64,000 bases of DNA from Tillus elongatus (GCA_964006375.1 OZ023269.1:63462968-63526967); one strand, 5' to 3'. Positions 14,942 to 27,185 are shown, numbered from the stretch's first letter. A program made the numbers and translations. Notes: generated by a model not told the origin, from the sequence alone.

Positions 14942-16637
14942 TGTTAGCAGGATTACCTGCTTGAGTTTTGGCTAGTGTCCAAGAAGACAACTATGATTAC
15001 GGGCCAGCCTATATAGTACATATACATACCGCTAAATTGGGTGGTCTTTTAAGTGGGATTTGTAATTACGCGATAGCCTATATAAAGTACATAAATTCGC
15101 TAATTTTGGTTGCGTTGAAACAATTGTGCGAATGTTATGAAATAAAATCACGTATACCATTGCAACATTAAATTACTCGAAAAGGAATTTTTAAAAACCG
15201 GTGCAGAGCGTAGTTAACGTCAGCAAATACCGGGTAGAGACGTTGATACTTTGCTGGTAAAGACGTGGAGATATGATGCAATTGAACGCCGTGGAATCAG
15301 CAAAGTCGCATGACCAAGTTAAGATATTACGACAGGACTGGGAATAAATCGTTACCAGGAGTGCTGACACGGGAGATTAGAGTTCAGACTTTAACTCTGT
15401 CAAGTCAGAAGAAAGCATGTAGGTACGGGGACAAGGGAGACTTTTTGGTAAGAGGAGAAGGCGGAGGATAGTTAGTGGAACGCGGGTCGCGGAAAGTAAC
15501 TGTGTGCTGGGTGATCCGGGAAGAGTCGGTGTTTAATTAGAGGTTGAAACAGGGAGTTATTTATTTTAAATATTTGTATTAATTGATCGTTATCGCTCGA
15601 TAATTATTCAAACCCACAAGAGATAGAGTACTGAAGAGTGCCCTTGCAAGGACGGTATTGTTTTCTTTCCTACTGGAATATTTCTTTGAAGGGGTAGGTG
15701 CCAGCTATAATTTACTTTCTTGTCAAGATAAAGAGGCATATATGGTGGCTGTATCTGAGAATTTCCCATGTGCATAATTAATCTAACACACAACGAGAAA
15801 TCATCAGATGTGTTTCTTAATAATTATAACTAATTTACCGGGGAGTAGATTTATGTTCAAGGGATGAATAGAATAGTTTTAGTCAAGAAAATAGGGATAG
15901 GTTTAATAGTTGGAGATTTAGAAATTAAAGTATCGTAGATAAGACAATTAACCTCTGAAGGGGTAACTAAAAGGGGACTTGTGTAGAGATTTTAGTTAAA
16001 CGTAGGCTAACATTATATCTGTTTTATTTTCGCCCGAATTTTGAAAAACAAGTAAGGTCTTGTAAAATTACTGAAGGGGTAAATTAAGCCATGTTCTTTT
16101 AAGGCGCCCTTTGCGCTAGATCTAGCGCTTTGTTCTTAGAAGCGCGACTACGTAAAGTCATTATAAACCTATTATTACTTAATTTTGTTTGAGTAAATCT
16201 TGTGTGCTGAATTCATTTAAATTATATTAAATTAGTTTTAGAAGTAAATTACTGAATTTCATTTCTAGATAAACCAGCCACCCTAAATTTTAAGTAATAT
16301 TATAAAATCGTACGAGGGAGACGTAAGAGGTCGCAGGGTATATGGTACTGTAGTGGGTATAGTAAAATTGGGGTTTTAAACTAAATATTCCCATGCTCTA
16401 CAGTATTTCATTCCACCAACAAATTTCGTCAGTCACTTAGGGCTGATTAAGAAAGTAAACTATTTAAATACAAATCACGGACCGCTTTATCTCCCAAAAA
16501 CGCCAGCCGCTCGGTGTTACTACGTTAAAGGTGAATCTGACTGACACACTCATATTACTCGATCTTGGCTTGGCCGAGTAATTGACAAGATTTAGTTTAT
16601 ATAAATAAGTGGAGGAGACCAAAGCGTACCCCGTTAG
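14942..16637 (+). repeat. Large LTR, left arm (about 1.7 kb)
   Basis: Begins with TG at 14942 after unrelated flanking DNA and ends at the primer-site-like motif near 16638. It matches the right arm in reverse complement. No open frame of note lies inside. The 3' edge is approximate because the usual CA end is not evident. Confidence 0.65.
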
Positions 16638-16658
16638 ACTTGGTGACAGCGGTGGGAT
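16638..16658 (+). other. Primer-binding-site-like motif
   Basis: TTGGTGACAGCGGTGGGATC follows the LTR; TTGGTG.CAGCGGTGGGATC is a familiar LTR-to-leader junction in large-LTR gypsy elements of arthropods (from memory). The right arm has a mutated version, TTTGGTGACATGCGAGTGG, near 17707-17725 on the minus strand. Confidence 0.6.
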
Positions 16659-17312
16659 CTAAAAATTTGTTTTTTTTTATATATGATCAGTACTCCAGAC
16701 AGATATTGCTATCCACTCAAGTCCTTAAAATTTCTGCGTTAAGTCTTGTGTCAAAGAAAATCGTCGGAACTTTGAAGTAGATAAAGATACACATATTACA
16801 ATTAGTAAATATAAGAGTTTTGAAGCTAGGTTAGAAACTGAGTAATTAGGGCCGTTTTCGTTTTATTCGGGGAGATAAATATTATTATAATGAAAGATAC
16901 AAGATATAGGGTAGAAATCGAAAAATTTTCAGAAGGAACTATCCTAAAGAACGTTGAACAACTGCTGCCATAAATCAACAATTTTTTTGTAAAGGGAAGG
17001 AAGTAGAGAGATTTATTATTGAAAACCAGTGTGGCTTGGGAAATGTAAGGTTTAAATTACGAAAAGGAGGAAAGCATATTTTATTTTCGTGCTGGGCAGT
17101 AAATAAAATTTGGGTTAATAGAGCTATTACTAGGTTTAAACTCCAAAGCGTAGAGGGAGTCGAGTTCAATTTTGTGCTGTGCAGAAAATAAGACTCCAAA
17201 ACGCATGGAGAAGATTTTAGGTTCCGTGCTGGGCAGGAAATAAAATCGGAGTTAATAGAGCTATTACTAGAAAGTCATGGGACATAATAAATTTCAGAAG
17301 GAATTTTTCTTT
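16659..17312 (+). repeat. Retroelement leader, with three internal direct repeats
   Basis: Non-coding leader after the left LTR. It contains three related blocks with a GTGCTGGGCAG core near 17089, 17172 and 17226, two of them followed by TTAATAGAGCTATTACTA. The block 16814-17140 has no counterpart in the right arm. Confidence 0.6.
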
Positions 17313-17363
17313 TTTTTTACCTCTAGCTTCCCCTGGTGTTCCGGAAAAAAAAATAAGAAAATT

Positions 17364-17720
17364 CCCTCTCTGAAATTTATTATGTTCCCTGATTTTCTAT
17401 TAATAGCTCTATTAACTCCGATCTCTTTTCCTGCCCAGCACGGAACCTAAAATCTTCTCCATATGTTTTAGGGTCTTCTTATTTTCTGCCCAGCACGAAA
17501 ATTGAACTCGACTCCCTCTACGCTTTGGAGTTTTCTCATCTTTACTAATTGTAATATGTGTATCTTTATCTACTTCAAAGTTCCGGCGATTTTCTTTGAC
17601 ACAAGACTTAGCCCAGAAATTTGAAGGACTTAAGTGGATAGCTGTATCTGTCTGGAGTACTGATCATATATTAAAAAAAAACAAATTTTTAGATACCACT
17701 CGCATGTCACCAAATCTAAC
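17364..17720 (-). repeat. Retroelement leader, right arm
   Basis: Reverse complement of the left leader apart from the missing ~330-bp block. It begins at the palindrome centre and ends at the degraded primer-site motif next to the right LTR. Confidence 0.6.
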
Positions 17721-19231
17721 GGGGTACGCTTTGGTCTCCTCCGCTTATTTATATAAAATAAATCCTGTCAATTACTTGGCCAGGCCAAGATCGAGTAATA
17801 TGGGTGTGTCAGTCACATTCACCTTTAACGTGGTAACACCGAGCGGCTGGCGTTTTTGGGAGATAAAGCTGTCCGTGATTTGTATTCAAATAGTTTACTT
17901 TCTTAATCAGCCCTAAGTGGCTTATGAAATTTGTTGGTGGAATGAAATACTGTAGAGCATGGGAATATTTAGTTTAAAACCCCAATTTTACTATACCCAC
18001 TACAGTACCATATACCCTGCGACCTCTTACGTCCCCCTCGTATGATTTTATAATGTTATTTAAAATTTAGGGTGGCTGGTTTATCTAGAAATGAAATTCA
18101 GTAATTTACTTCTAAAAGTAATTTAATATAATTTAAATGAATTCAGCACACATGATTTACTCAAACAAAATTAAGTAATAATAGGTTTATAATGACTTTA
18201 CTTAGTCGCGCTTCTAAGAACGAAGCGTTAGATCTAGCGCAAAGGGCGCCTCAAAAGAACATGGCTTAATTTACCCCTTAGGTAATTTTACAAGGCCTTA
18301 CTTGTTTTTCAAAATTGGGGCGAGAATAAAACTGATATAATGTTAGTCTACGTTTAACTAAAATCTCTACCACAAGTCCCCTTTTAGTTACCCCTTCAGA
18401 GGTTAATTGTTTTATCTGCGATACTTTAATTTCTCAATCCCCACTATTAAACTTATCCCTACTTCCTTGACTAAAACTATTCTATTTATCCCTTGAACAT
18501 AAATCTACTCCCCGGTAAATTAGTTATAATTATTAAGAAACACAGCTGATGATTTCTCGTGGTGTGTTAGATTAATTATGCATATGGAAAATTCTCAGAT
18601 ACAGCCACCATGTATGCCTCTTTATCTTGACAAGAAAGAAAATTATAGCTATACCCAGCACACAGTTACTTTCCGCGACCCGCGTTCCACTAACTATCCT
18701 CCACCTTCTTCTCTTACCAAAAAGCCTCCCTTGTCCCCGTACCTACATGCTTTCTTCTGGCTTGACAGAGTTAAAGTCCGAACTCTAACCTCCTGTGTCA
18801 GCACTCCCCGTAACGATTTATTCCCAGTCCTGTCGTAATATCTTAACTTGGTCATGCAACTTTGCTGATTCCACTGCGTTGAATTTCATCATATCTCCAC
18901 GTCTTTACCAGCAAGGTCTAAAAGTCTCTACGCGGTATTTGCTGACGTTAACTACGCTCTGCACCGGTTTTTTAAGATTCCTATTCGAGTAATTTAATGT
19001 TGCAATGATGTACGTGATTTTCTTTCATAACATTCGGACAATTGTTTCAACGCAACCAACTATTAAATTAGCGAATTTATGTACTGTATATAGGCTGTCC
19101 CGTAATTACAAATCCCACTTAAAAGACCACCCAATTTAGCGGTATCTATGTACTATATAGGCTGGCCCGTAATCATAGTTGTCTTCTTGGACACTAGCCA
19201 AAACTCAAGCAGGTAATCCTGCTTACATCTG
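17721..19231 (-). repeat. Large LTR, right arm (about 1.5 kb)
   Basis: Minus-strand LTR running from TGTAAGCAGG at 19231 to the primer-site motif near 17721. Unlike the left LTR it is preceded by a polypurine tract, yet it is followed by a leader; so one LTR sits between a 3' internal end and a 5' leader. Short open frames inside are not genes. Confidence 0.65.
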
Positions 19232-19244
19232 CCCCCCACTAGAA
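19232..19244 (-). other. Polypurine tract next to the right LTR
   Basis: On the minus strand AGTGGGGGGCAGA directly precedes the TGTAAGC start of the LTR, the normal position and composition of a plus-strand primer tract. A similar GTTGGGGTCGGA before TGTAAGC lies near 21220-21232. Confidence 0.7.
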
Positions 19245-19344
19245 GACAAAGATTATCCGTAGGAAATTTTTTCTAAAAAAACGAAATTACAAGAAGGCAA
19301 AACATGTTAGTCGACTGGAATACCTAGTGAAAAGCCTAACTAGC

Positions 19345-20905
19345 TAACCCTTCCTTTTAAGTTCCCAACTAAACCCTTATGGCTCCAAGCCCTATCTTGT
19401 CCGTCCTATTATGTCCGATTACCCGCGGACAAGTGTGATTGAACGGCCTTGTGTGAGCCAGTGGTAAAGGAAGATACAGGGCTGGTTTTTACGCGGTGAG
19501 TTCGTTCCATGACTTAATATTGTTTAAAGTGATTCTTTATTGAATGCTAGCTGTCTCGAGTACTGAAATAATTTTCATATAAAATTTGTATAGATATTTT
19601 TGAGCCAAGGGCCGTAACATAGAATCAGATTAAACTGGAACCAAATTGAGTATTTCAGTAGATGGGGAATTTTGTGAAATTTATAATACGAAGGACAAGA
19701 TAGGGCTTGGAGCCATAAGGTTTTAGTTGGGAAAGCAAAGGGGAGGTTAGATAAAATTGAGAGCTATAATTAAGCTAAGAAAGATATCTAACGGGGTGCT
19801 TTTACGAGCCACTTGCTTTGCTTTAATACAAAGATTTAAGATGTCTGTAAACAGTAATTGTTATTATTAATAAAATTTGTGTAAATACTTACTTAGGTAT
19901 ATTTCTTAATTTGACCAAGTTCGAGCGGCAGAACGTGTATTCAAAAATTACCCCTTGTTATCTTAAAAACAATTTCTAAGTTTAACGACCTTCAAGGGAG
20001 GTATTCCCTGAATTTATTTGGAACACTATGACCGAGCATTTGGGATCAATTTTCCCCAAAATTTTACTATATATGCAGCCTTAGCGTATACCTAGTGACA
20101 AGACACGTCACAATCATTTTATAAGAAACTGCTAAGATAAACTCTAGTTTAGGGTTTTCTTATGCTAAGAATAAAAACCAGCATCTAGTTTTAAAATTAC
20201 TTTAATACAAAAAATAAAATTTATACAGATAAACATTTTAAGAGCACAATTTTTTTTTAAATAACCAATTAATTCAAAGGTTTCCTTCTAGGTAAAATTA
20301 AACTAGAACTCTCAACTCCAATAACCCATTTTCTAAAGTTATTTAAACAGAATGGTGTGGGAGGCTTTTTCTAATCTTAAAAGAGAACTAAATCTTACAC
20401 AAACTTGATACCGGTGAAAATTAGATTGTTTTCGCCCCCGGTATAATTTTTCATAAGTTTAATAATTAACATCTTTCTTAGCTTAATTATAGCTCTCAAT
20501 TTTATCTAACCTCCCCTTTGCTTTCCCAACTAAAACCTTATGGCTCCAAGCCCTATCTTGTCCTTCGTATTATAAATTTCACAACATTCCTCATCTACTG
20601 AAATTCCTCATAAAACAACACCTAAATTCCAATATAATTCCAATTCACTCTAATTATATTCTAGTGCCATGCGACTCTATCATCTATGCTAATTCTATTT
20701 TACAGCTCAAGAATATCTATACAAATTTTATATGAAAATTATTTCAGTACTCGAGACAGCTAGCATTCAATAAAGAATCACTTTAAACAATATTAAGTCA
20801 TGGAACGTACTCACCGCGTAAATGGGAATAAAATACCAGCCCTGTATCTTCCTTTACCACTCGCTTACACAGGCCGTTCAACCACACTTGTTCGCGGGTA
20901 ACCGC
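19345..20905. repeat. Second inverted repeat, arms ~370-440 bp, loop ~680 bp
   Basis: 19418-19790 is the reverse complement of about 20468-20905 (shared landmarks: ACTCGAGACAGCTAGCATTC, GGAAGATACAGGGCTGG, CAAGATAGGGCTTGGAGCC). A third piece (19345-19405) repeats part of the right arm in direct orientation. No coding sequence lies in the loop. It adjoins the polypurine tract, so it may be 3' internal sequence of the large-LTR element. Confidence 0.85.
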
Positions 20906-21699
20906 CTTTTAGAGAAACTCTAATTCACTGCCCCGTAAAATACACTCAACTCCTAAATTTACTCGGATTTTATTTAAAAGAAACCCTTGACATTACCGCC
21001 GCTGCGGGTACTGCCTAGCTCGAGGCCGGCTGAGTGACCACTGTCCAAGACACGTATTTTTCTACCGTCCACATATCAAATTCCGAGTTTGCATTTTCCT
21101 ATGTTGAAACCAAGTGACAAATTTTTGAGATCGAACCCAGTAATTATTTTACATCTTCTCTGAACATTTATGTATAGAGAAATTTCATAAAACTAGATAC
21201 TTAAACATGTAAGCACCTTGCTTACATCCGACCCCAACTTGAGTCAAAATTTATTCGTGGGAAAATTTTATCTCAATATAAATAGATACTTAAACAGGCA
21301 AGCATCCTGCTTACATATGTCTATAAGGAGTCCGCAGCCAAATTTTCAAACTTTATAAATTATTTCTTCTAAAAAACATACTTGGCGTCTACCAGACCGA
21401 GATACCCCACAAAAGCCACGAAATCTGGTCACTCTGTAATTACATTATTTTAAACACGCAAAATATACCTATCATAAAATAGTGTGCGAGTTAGGCGACC
21501 AGGTCAATGCTACCAATTAATTATAACAAGAGCACATTATTTAAAACTTGTGAGAAACAGCTGTCCCATAAAACATACTTGGATAAACAATGTGAAAAAT
21601 TAATAAAACTAAACGCCACAGTGTTGCAGCAAAAAAGAAGGTGGCTATAGAGAGCAGTCTGACAATACTTTTACACTTACGGTAACCTCGCAACATCAC
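20906..21699. other. Non-coding; two degraded LTR-start-like palindromes
   Basis: GTAAGCACCTTGCTTAC at about 21208-21224 and GCAAGCATCCTGCTTAC at about 21299-21315 are short palindromes resembling the start of the large LTR. Each is preceded by ATAGATACTTAAACA, so they form a ~91-bp direct repeat. No gene seen. Confidence 0.55.
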
Positions 21700-22205
21700 A
21701 AGTACATTAGTGGCGTGTGGTCCATGGAAGCAAGGGAAGCATTGCTTCCCGTAAAATAACGACTACATACCGACTAAAACATAATTTATATTAAACTGCA
21801 ATATTTAAAATCTCCTTTGTATTTTAAATATTAAATTTCAAATTCTGAAACTAATTTAATTATTAAAATTTTTAATTCGCAAGCTCCCACACATAATTAT
21901 TTATTATGCATCATACTGTACTTGTTTGTATATGCGCTCTTCGCAAGGACGTCGTTGCAGTAAATGCTACCGCCAACGACCAGCATGAACCTGATACTAG
22001 GGGTGGATGAATGACTTCGGTTAAATACATGTAGTCAGCAGACCACTTGAGGAGAAACGCTCGCTCGCTCGACCTGTGTACGTGTATTTTTAGAACGTAT
22101 TTTACCGGGAAGACCCGCTACACATACAAAGAGAATGTCTCGCGTTATTTCGTAGATATAAGCAGTCGACTAAGTTAAATACATTGGCATTTTACGAGTA
22201 TTAAT

Positions 22206-22635
22206 ATGGCTACAAGTTCATCAGCTTTTAACAGCGGCGACGGTGGGGGTGGGGATTAACAAACTTTACAAACAAGGGGTAATAATAACTGTGATTGTGT
22301 TGTGTGTTTTTTGATGACCAAAGGATTTTCAGCTTTACAGTTTGCTGAAAAACTTGCTATTATTAATAAAGGTAGGCCAAAACCTACTCTAAAAAAACTT
22401 AAATATAAGAATTAAAACATGTATTCGACATTTTAACGCCGAAAAAACTTATAAACAATATGAATGGTTAACGGGTTGTGAAATGAGGAATAAACAGTTT
22501 TGTTGGCCTGGTAGTCTATTTGTGACTGAAAAGGGGTGTGGAATAAAAGTGGGTTTTCCCACTTCAAATATCTACATAAAGTAGTAAAAAGACATGTTAT
22601 GTCTAAAGCGCATTTACAGAGCATTTTAAAATTAA
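22206..22635 (+). pseudogene. hAT transposase N-terminus with TTF-type zinc-finger region
   Basis: Begins near MATSSSAF (22206), soon hits a stop, and proceeds in changing frames. Recognisable are ...FAEKLAIINKGRP, the motif around EWLTGC and FCWPG (about 22460-22510), and KRHVMSKAHLQSILK (about 22585-22630); together they form the TTF-type finger that binds the transposon ends in ZMYM-like hAT proteins. Multiple stops and shifts; no functional product. Confidence 0.75.
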
Positions 22636-23390
22636 GTGTCTGGAAAAACGCGAATTGAACACGCCGTTGACAAGCAGATAGAACTTAGTCATCGCCAACA
22701 CAATGAATTGGTTGATAAAAACAGAAACATATTAAAAAGACTTATTGATGTTGTGTGTTTTCTTGGTCAGCATGAATTGGGCTTCAGAGGTCATGACGAA
22801 ACAACTACATCTGCAAATAGAGGAAACTTTCAAGACCTAGTTTCTTTAATAGACAAGTACGACGTATGTTTAAAAAATCTTTTGGAACAGTCTAACGTTT
22901 TTCGCGGGACATCAAATCGCATTCAGAATGACTTAATTTCGGCCGCTCCCACTATTATTTTGAACAGAATTAAATCCGAAATTAAACAGACTCGTTTCAT
23001 TGCTATTGTTCTAGATGAAACAACCGATGTAACTAATTTAAGTCAACTATATGTAGTAATACGCTACGTAAAAATGGATGGGAGTGTACAAGAAAGATTT
23101 TTAGGCTTTAAAAATGTGACAGAAGATCGTACCGCAAACGCTCTATATAAAATTGTGCTTAATATTATGAAAGATATTGAGGAGGCTGATAATAAATTTA
23201 TGCCCAAAGCTATGATGGGGCTCCTGTTATGGCCGGACATTTAGGAGGTGTTCAAGCTAAAGTGCGGGAAACGTTTTCCAGTGCTTTATTTGTACAATGT
23301 TGTGCTCATGAAGTAAATTTAATTTTATCCCAATCTACAAATCATATTAAAGAATGTAAAGTGTTTTTGCTACCCTAAGTGGAATGGCTG
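22636..23390 (+). pseudogene. hAT transposase core (DUF4371 and RNase H-like start)
   Basis: An open frame from 22636 to 23244 gives KTRIEHAVDKQ, then DUF4371-like LGQHELGFRGH and the first catalytic Asp region IVLDETTDVTN (about 23005). A frameshift near 23205 moves homology to another frame: SYDGAPVMAGHLGGVQAK, then CCAHEVNLIL (about 23300), the C-x2-H motif of hAT transposases, before a stop near 23378. Catalytic residues are visible but the frame is broken. Confidence 0.85.
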
Positions 23391-24451
23391 CTTTTTTTCC
23401 AAATATACGAAGCGCACATAAGCCTTAGACTCAATTGTTAAAAAACGTTTACCCAAAATACCTGCAACGCGATGGAACTACAACGGCAGGCTTGTGTTAA
23501 CTATATTTGAACACCGTGATACGTTAATTAAACTTTTTGAAAATATTATGGAAAATAGCAAAAATTGGGACGCAGAAACAATAAATAGTTCTAGAGGATT
23601 TTTGAATGGTTTGAAAAGAGACTTTAATTTTAATTTTTTACTTAATATACTTAATATATTTTCGGAAATATATTTTAATTTCCGTTTTCAGATAATGTAT
23701 TTAACATATTGCAATGTAAAACAAATGACATTGGTTTTTGCCTGAAAAAAATTAGTGAATTTAAATCCGTTATAATTCAAAAAAGGAATGAATTTGATAA
23801 GTTCTGGGAAAAACAATTTAATTAGGAGAAGTGGAGCCACGAAGAAAGCGTCTGCGCACTGATAATGTGGGAGACCTTCAAACTTCTTATCGCCGCCTTT
23901 TCTACGAAATCATAGATCAAATTCACCAGCAAATTAACTGCAGATTTGATCATCTCAGTGACCTGAAATTTCTTGAATTGTGTAATTTTGGAGGATTTAA
24001 AGGGATACCTTTCCCAGAAGATTCATTCAAATCATTATTCCACCACTATGGACATTATTTTGACAAAGCCTTATTACGATCAGAACTTACAGTCATTTAT
24101 GAAACCGATGTTATTGACACAAAAACTAACGCGAGTGAACTTTTAACTTTCTTAAAACAATCAAAATTGGAAAATACATATTCTGAAGTGTTCAAATTAT
24201 GTGAATTAGTATTAACAATTCCTGCTACTAGTGCATCTGTAGAACGAAATTTTTCTACATTGAAACGTGTCAAGAGTTTTGTTAGGAATTCAACAGGACA
24301 GGAAAGACTTTCTCAAATTTCAATTTTGTCAGTTGAAAATAACCTCGTCCAGGAAATGTCCCAGAATCCACAGTTTTATAATGACATTATTGACGAATTT
24401 GCCAAAAACGACAGAAGAATTGAGTTACACTACAAATGGGTAAGTTGCTGA
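23391..24451 (+). pseudogene. hAT transposase C-terminal half with dimerisation domain
   Basis: Continues in pieces: TRWNYNGR (about 23470), NFLLNI, KKISEFKSVIIQKRN, then an open frame 23831-24451 starting EPRRKRLR. The end has LTIPATSASVERNFSTLKR (about 24208-24262), the hallmark hAT C-terminal motif with the catalytic Glu, followed by RLSQISILSVEN. Stops near 23745 and 23824 separate pieces. The last 200 codons are intact and could survive as a fragment only. Confidence 0.87.
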
Positions 24452-24499
24452 GAATTGCTTCCCTTATTTAAAATGCCACCGCACGCCCCTGAAGTACAT

Positions 24500-26918
24500 A
24501 AATTTAGTTTTTTTGCCTCAAGATGTTTTTCAGTTAGAAAGCTCAATTAAACTGTATTATTTGACAAAACGACATTTAAGATTAGGTATTATCAAGAAAC
24601 GTTTCATAATTTGCAAGCGAATGTTTTACACAGCATTTTAGTACAACAAAAAACAATGAGCAAAGCTGTAGCAACATTTCTTGTAAAGCGCATGTCATGT
24701 GCTATATAAAAATAATATTTGGTTGTCTTCGGTGAACTGACAAACAGTCTTGCTTGATTTAGATCAAATTACTAAATTTTTAGTTACATAACTTGCGAAC
24801 AGTAAGGTAAATACATAATATGCATGTATTAAAGCTCATAAAAAATAGCAGTTTACAAAATCTAAGGATTTACACATGTTCTATTTAAGAACGCGCATGC
24901 TAAGTTTATATCTCAAAAACGTAGTGCCTAACTGTTTTACTGAAATATGGATTTACCTCAGTAAAAATTCACTACAAGTTTTTTATTTACCATTTTTCTA
25001 AACTAAAACATAATATAACTTAAGGGGTTGAATTTTGACGTAGATCACCTGCATGTGTAAAAATAGGTTTATAATATAGTTCTTTTTAAATGAAAAATAT
25101 TTTCACGATAATAAAGGTATAAGAGAACAATCCTGCTCATTGGACGTCCATATAAAAAAACATAAGACGTAGAACGTGAAAACATTTGTGAAATACGTAA
25201 AATATAAGATCGTCCCTGATAATGACACAAGTGGTAAACATTAATTTATGAAATTTAATTTGTTTCTGCTTGTTAATATTTGGAAGAATGTGGAGTCTCT
25301 TATGCGATCACAATTATATTACAGTATTACAGCAGAGAACGTGCTATGTTCTTGTCTGGCTGCGGACAGGACAAGAAACCTGCTCTTTGGCAAGACAAAG
25401 CTTGTACCAGAAGATCTGGGTCAACTTTCGCCCACAAAAATGTCGACCTCTGTAGGAGGCTGGATTTGTTAGGCTAAATATAAGGAAATTAGCCGTGAGC
25501 AACAATAGACTTTAAGGTCGCAATGGAGAGACCGTTATGGCCCACTCACAATTTAACCTAAGCTAACCTAAGCTAGTATTACAGATACGGCGCCATCGAT
25601 GTTTTGAAACTCTACTATTGTATCATTTGAATGTTTTGTTTTATACTATTAACATGTAAGATTCTGGACAATAAAGAATGATAACAAAAAAATATCAAAC
25701 TCAGAAAAACATGCTGCGTACCATAAAAAACCATAAATTTCTTTTTGGAAGACCGTTTCATTTATTTTAATTATTATTGCTTATTAGGAAGAATATAAGC
25801 TCCCTTATAAAAGGACGGTAGGGATAAAAACTAATTGGAGAGTTAAAAAAATGGAGTGTTACATAATATGCGATTTGTAACAGAAATTGAAATGTTTAAT
25901 GAATTTTCCAAAAATAAAATACATTTTGTGTAAACCTACATTACTTTTCCGGCATAAACGCTTTCTTGTGGCATACAGAACAACGACGTCAACTCCATAT
26001 AGGACAAAGTGGTGTATTTTGACATATCGCGCACATTGGAATCAATACAATAAGTCTGCGACTTGTGCTGTATATTTGTATAATTTTAAAATTTATACCT
26101 ACAGCAATGTGACAATTATATATCAAATTCAGCAAACCTCAAATTTTGACAAACCAAGTAAAAAATTCTCTTTACTTCCATTTTTTCTATCTAATATATA
26201 AATCTATGTATATACTGTAATTCATGTCATTAGTACTTAACAATAATAGCACTACCTTCAATTACTCATCTTCAATAACAATCAAATAGCAAATAAAATA
26301 CCAGTAAAATCAGAGGAAAAGCAAGCAATATGTAAAATACCGCGAGAGGATATTTCGCTGATGTTATAAAATGTTCAGTTTGTGATTCCGTCTCTTATCC
26401 GTTGGCTTCACTTAAGTATGGCAGTATTTTTGAAATGTTCTTTCAAAATGACAGTAGGGTTAAATGGGAAAACAGCTAACAATGTAACAAGCAAATTCTA
26501 TATTTGTGTTTCACTACAAGCAATTTTTGAATTATGCATACAAAATCATGTGCTTATAGAAATGAGATTAATAATGGCAAGAGGCTATTGATTTTTTACT
26601 GTTTCTACTAAACAACTGTTTTTCTTTTGGGAAACCCACAATACTTTTTACATGAAAAGCACCACAGTATTTTGATTTTTGTAATAATTACAAGCCGGAT
26701 AATAATATAATGCATTTAGCAGTCGCATGGACCTTGCTTAGAAGCCGAAAAGCTCCTATATGTAATAAAAAATTGTGACGCTCATGCGGAAAATGTACAT
26801 TTTAGAACTTAAATATTGTAAACAGCTAAAAGATTTCTACATCGTAAAGGAGTTGTAGAGGTGGAGTAAAGTGTGTTAATGAATGTCATGCTGTGAAAAT
26901 GTGCACGTTTAATTATAC
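24500..26918. other. Probable Cadps intron, no gene seen
   Basis: Lies directly downstream (minus strand) of a Cadps exon with a good donor site, so it is probably intron. At 25280-25480 a GC-richer patch has frames such as CGQDKKPALW and CRRLDLLG followed by TAACCTAAGCTAACCTAAGC near 25556-25576, which may be the tail of an unidentified repeat. No exon for the next part of Cadps was recognised. Confidence 0.5.
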
Positions 26919-27185
26919 CTTAGATGATAAAGGGGTAGGTCTAAGAATAACTTTTCCAAGTTCTTTGTCTTCTAGAGCGAGCATTCCCGGGTTTTCAGTG
27001 TAAAGTTTGACCTTAACAATAGGTAGAGGGTGTGTTGTACAGAAATCTCCTTGAGTATCCCACATTGGTTTTGATGCCTCTGCTTGATCTGTCTGTAACT
27101 TTTCACCATTTTCCACTTCCATTGTGCAGTAAACAATTCGATTCGGTGCAAGAGATTTTAAGCCTTTGACTTCCATTACAATAAC
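26919..27185 (-). CDS. Cadps: Cadps/CAPS exon: C2 domain
   Basis: Cadps primes dense-core vesicles for Ca2+-triggered release at the plasma membrane. This 267-bp exon (89 codons, phase 0 at both ends) encodes most of the C2 domain, with [20 protein letters not shown], then [13 protein letters not shown] and [13 protein letters not shown], almost identical to the animal Cadps family. The acceptor is TTTTGTAG|GTT and the donor AAG|GTATAA. It joins in frame to the exon ending QLE at 28174. It has no damage, unlike everything around it, so the gene is probably functional. The next exon, which should lead to the PH domain, was not found. Confidence 0.96.

Larger units (their letters stand above)
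14942..19231. repeat. 4.3-kb imperfect palindrome of large LTR + leader units
   Basis: The left arm (14942-17312) and right arm (17364-19231) are reverse complements over nearly their whole length, around a ~50-bp spacer that holds an A/T-rich loop. The left arm has extra blocks near 15510-15690 and 16814-17140. Each arm, read from its outer end, starts TGTNAGCAGGATTACCTGC, runs about 1.6 kb as an LTR, then has a TTGGTGACA primer-site-like motif and a leader. No gag or pol lies between the arms. It therefore looks like two 5' ends of the same LTR element joined head to head. Confidence 0.85.
21708..24491 (+). mobile_element. hAT DNA transposon with 8-bp target duplication, inactive
   Basis: Flanked by AAGTACAT on both sides (21700-21707 and 24492-24499), the 8-bp duplication of hAT elements. 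Terminal inverted repeats are imperfect: TAGTGGCGTGTGG at the left, CAGGGGCGTGCGG as the reverse complement of the right, with a further shared AAGGGAAGCA block inside. The 2.8-kb body encodes one transposase of the ZMYM/DUF4371 type with frameshifts and stops. The first base (T for C) and the body damage suggest an old copy. Confidence 0.93.

Noticed and set aside
14968..18992. Several 60-106 codon frames inside the palindrome arms
   Set aside because: They fall in LTR and leader sequence, are not conserved between the arms, and have no domain.
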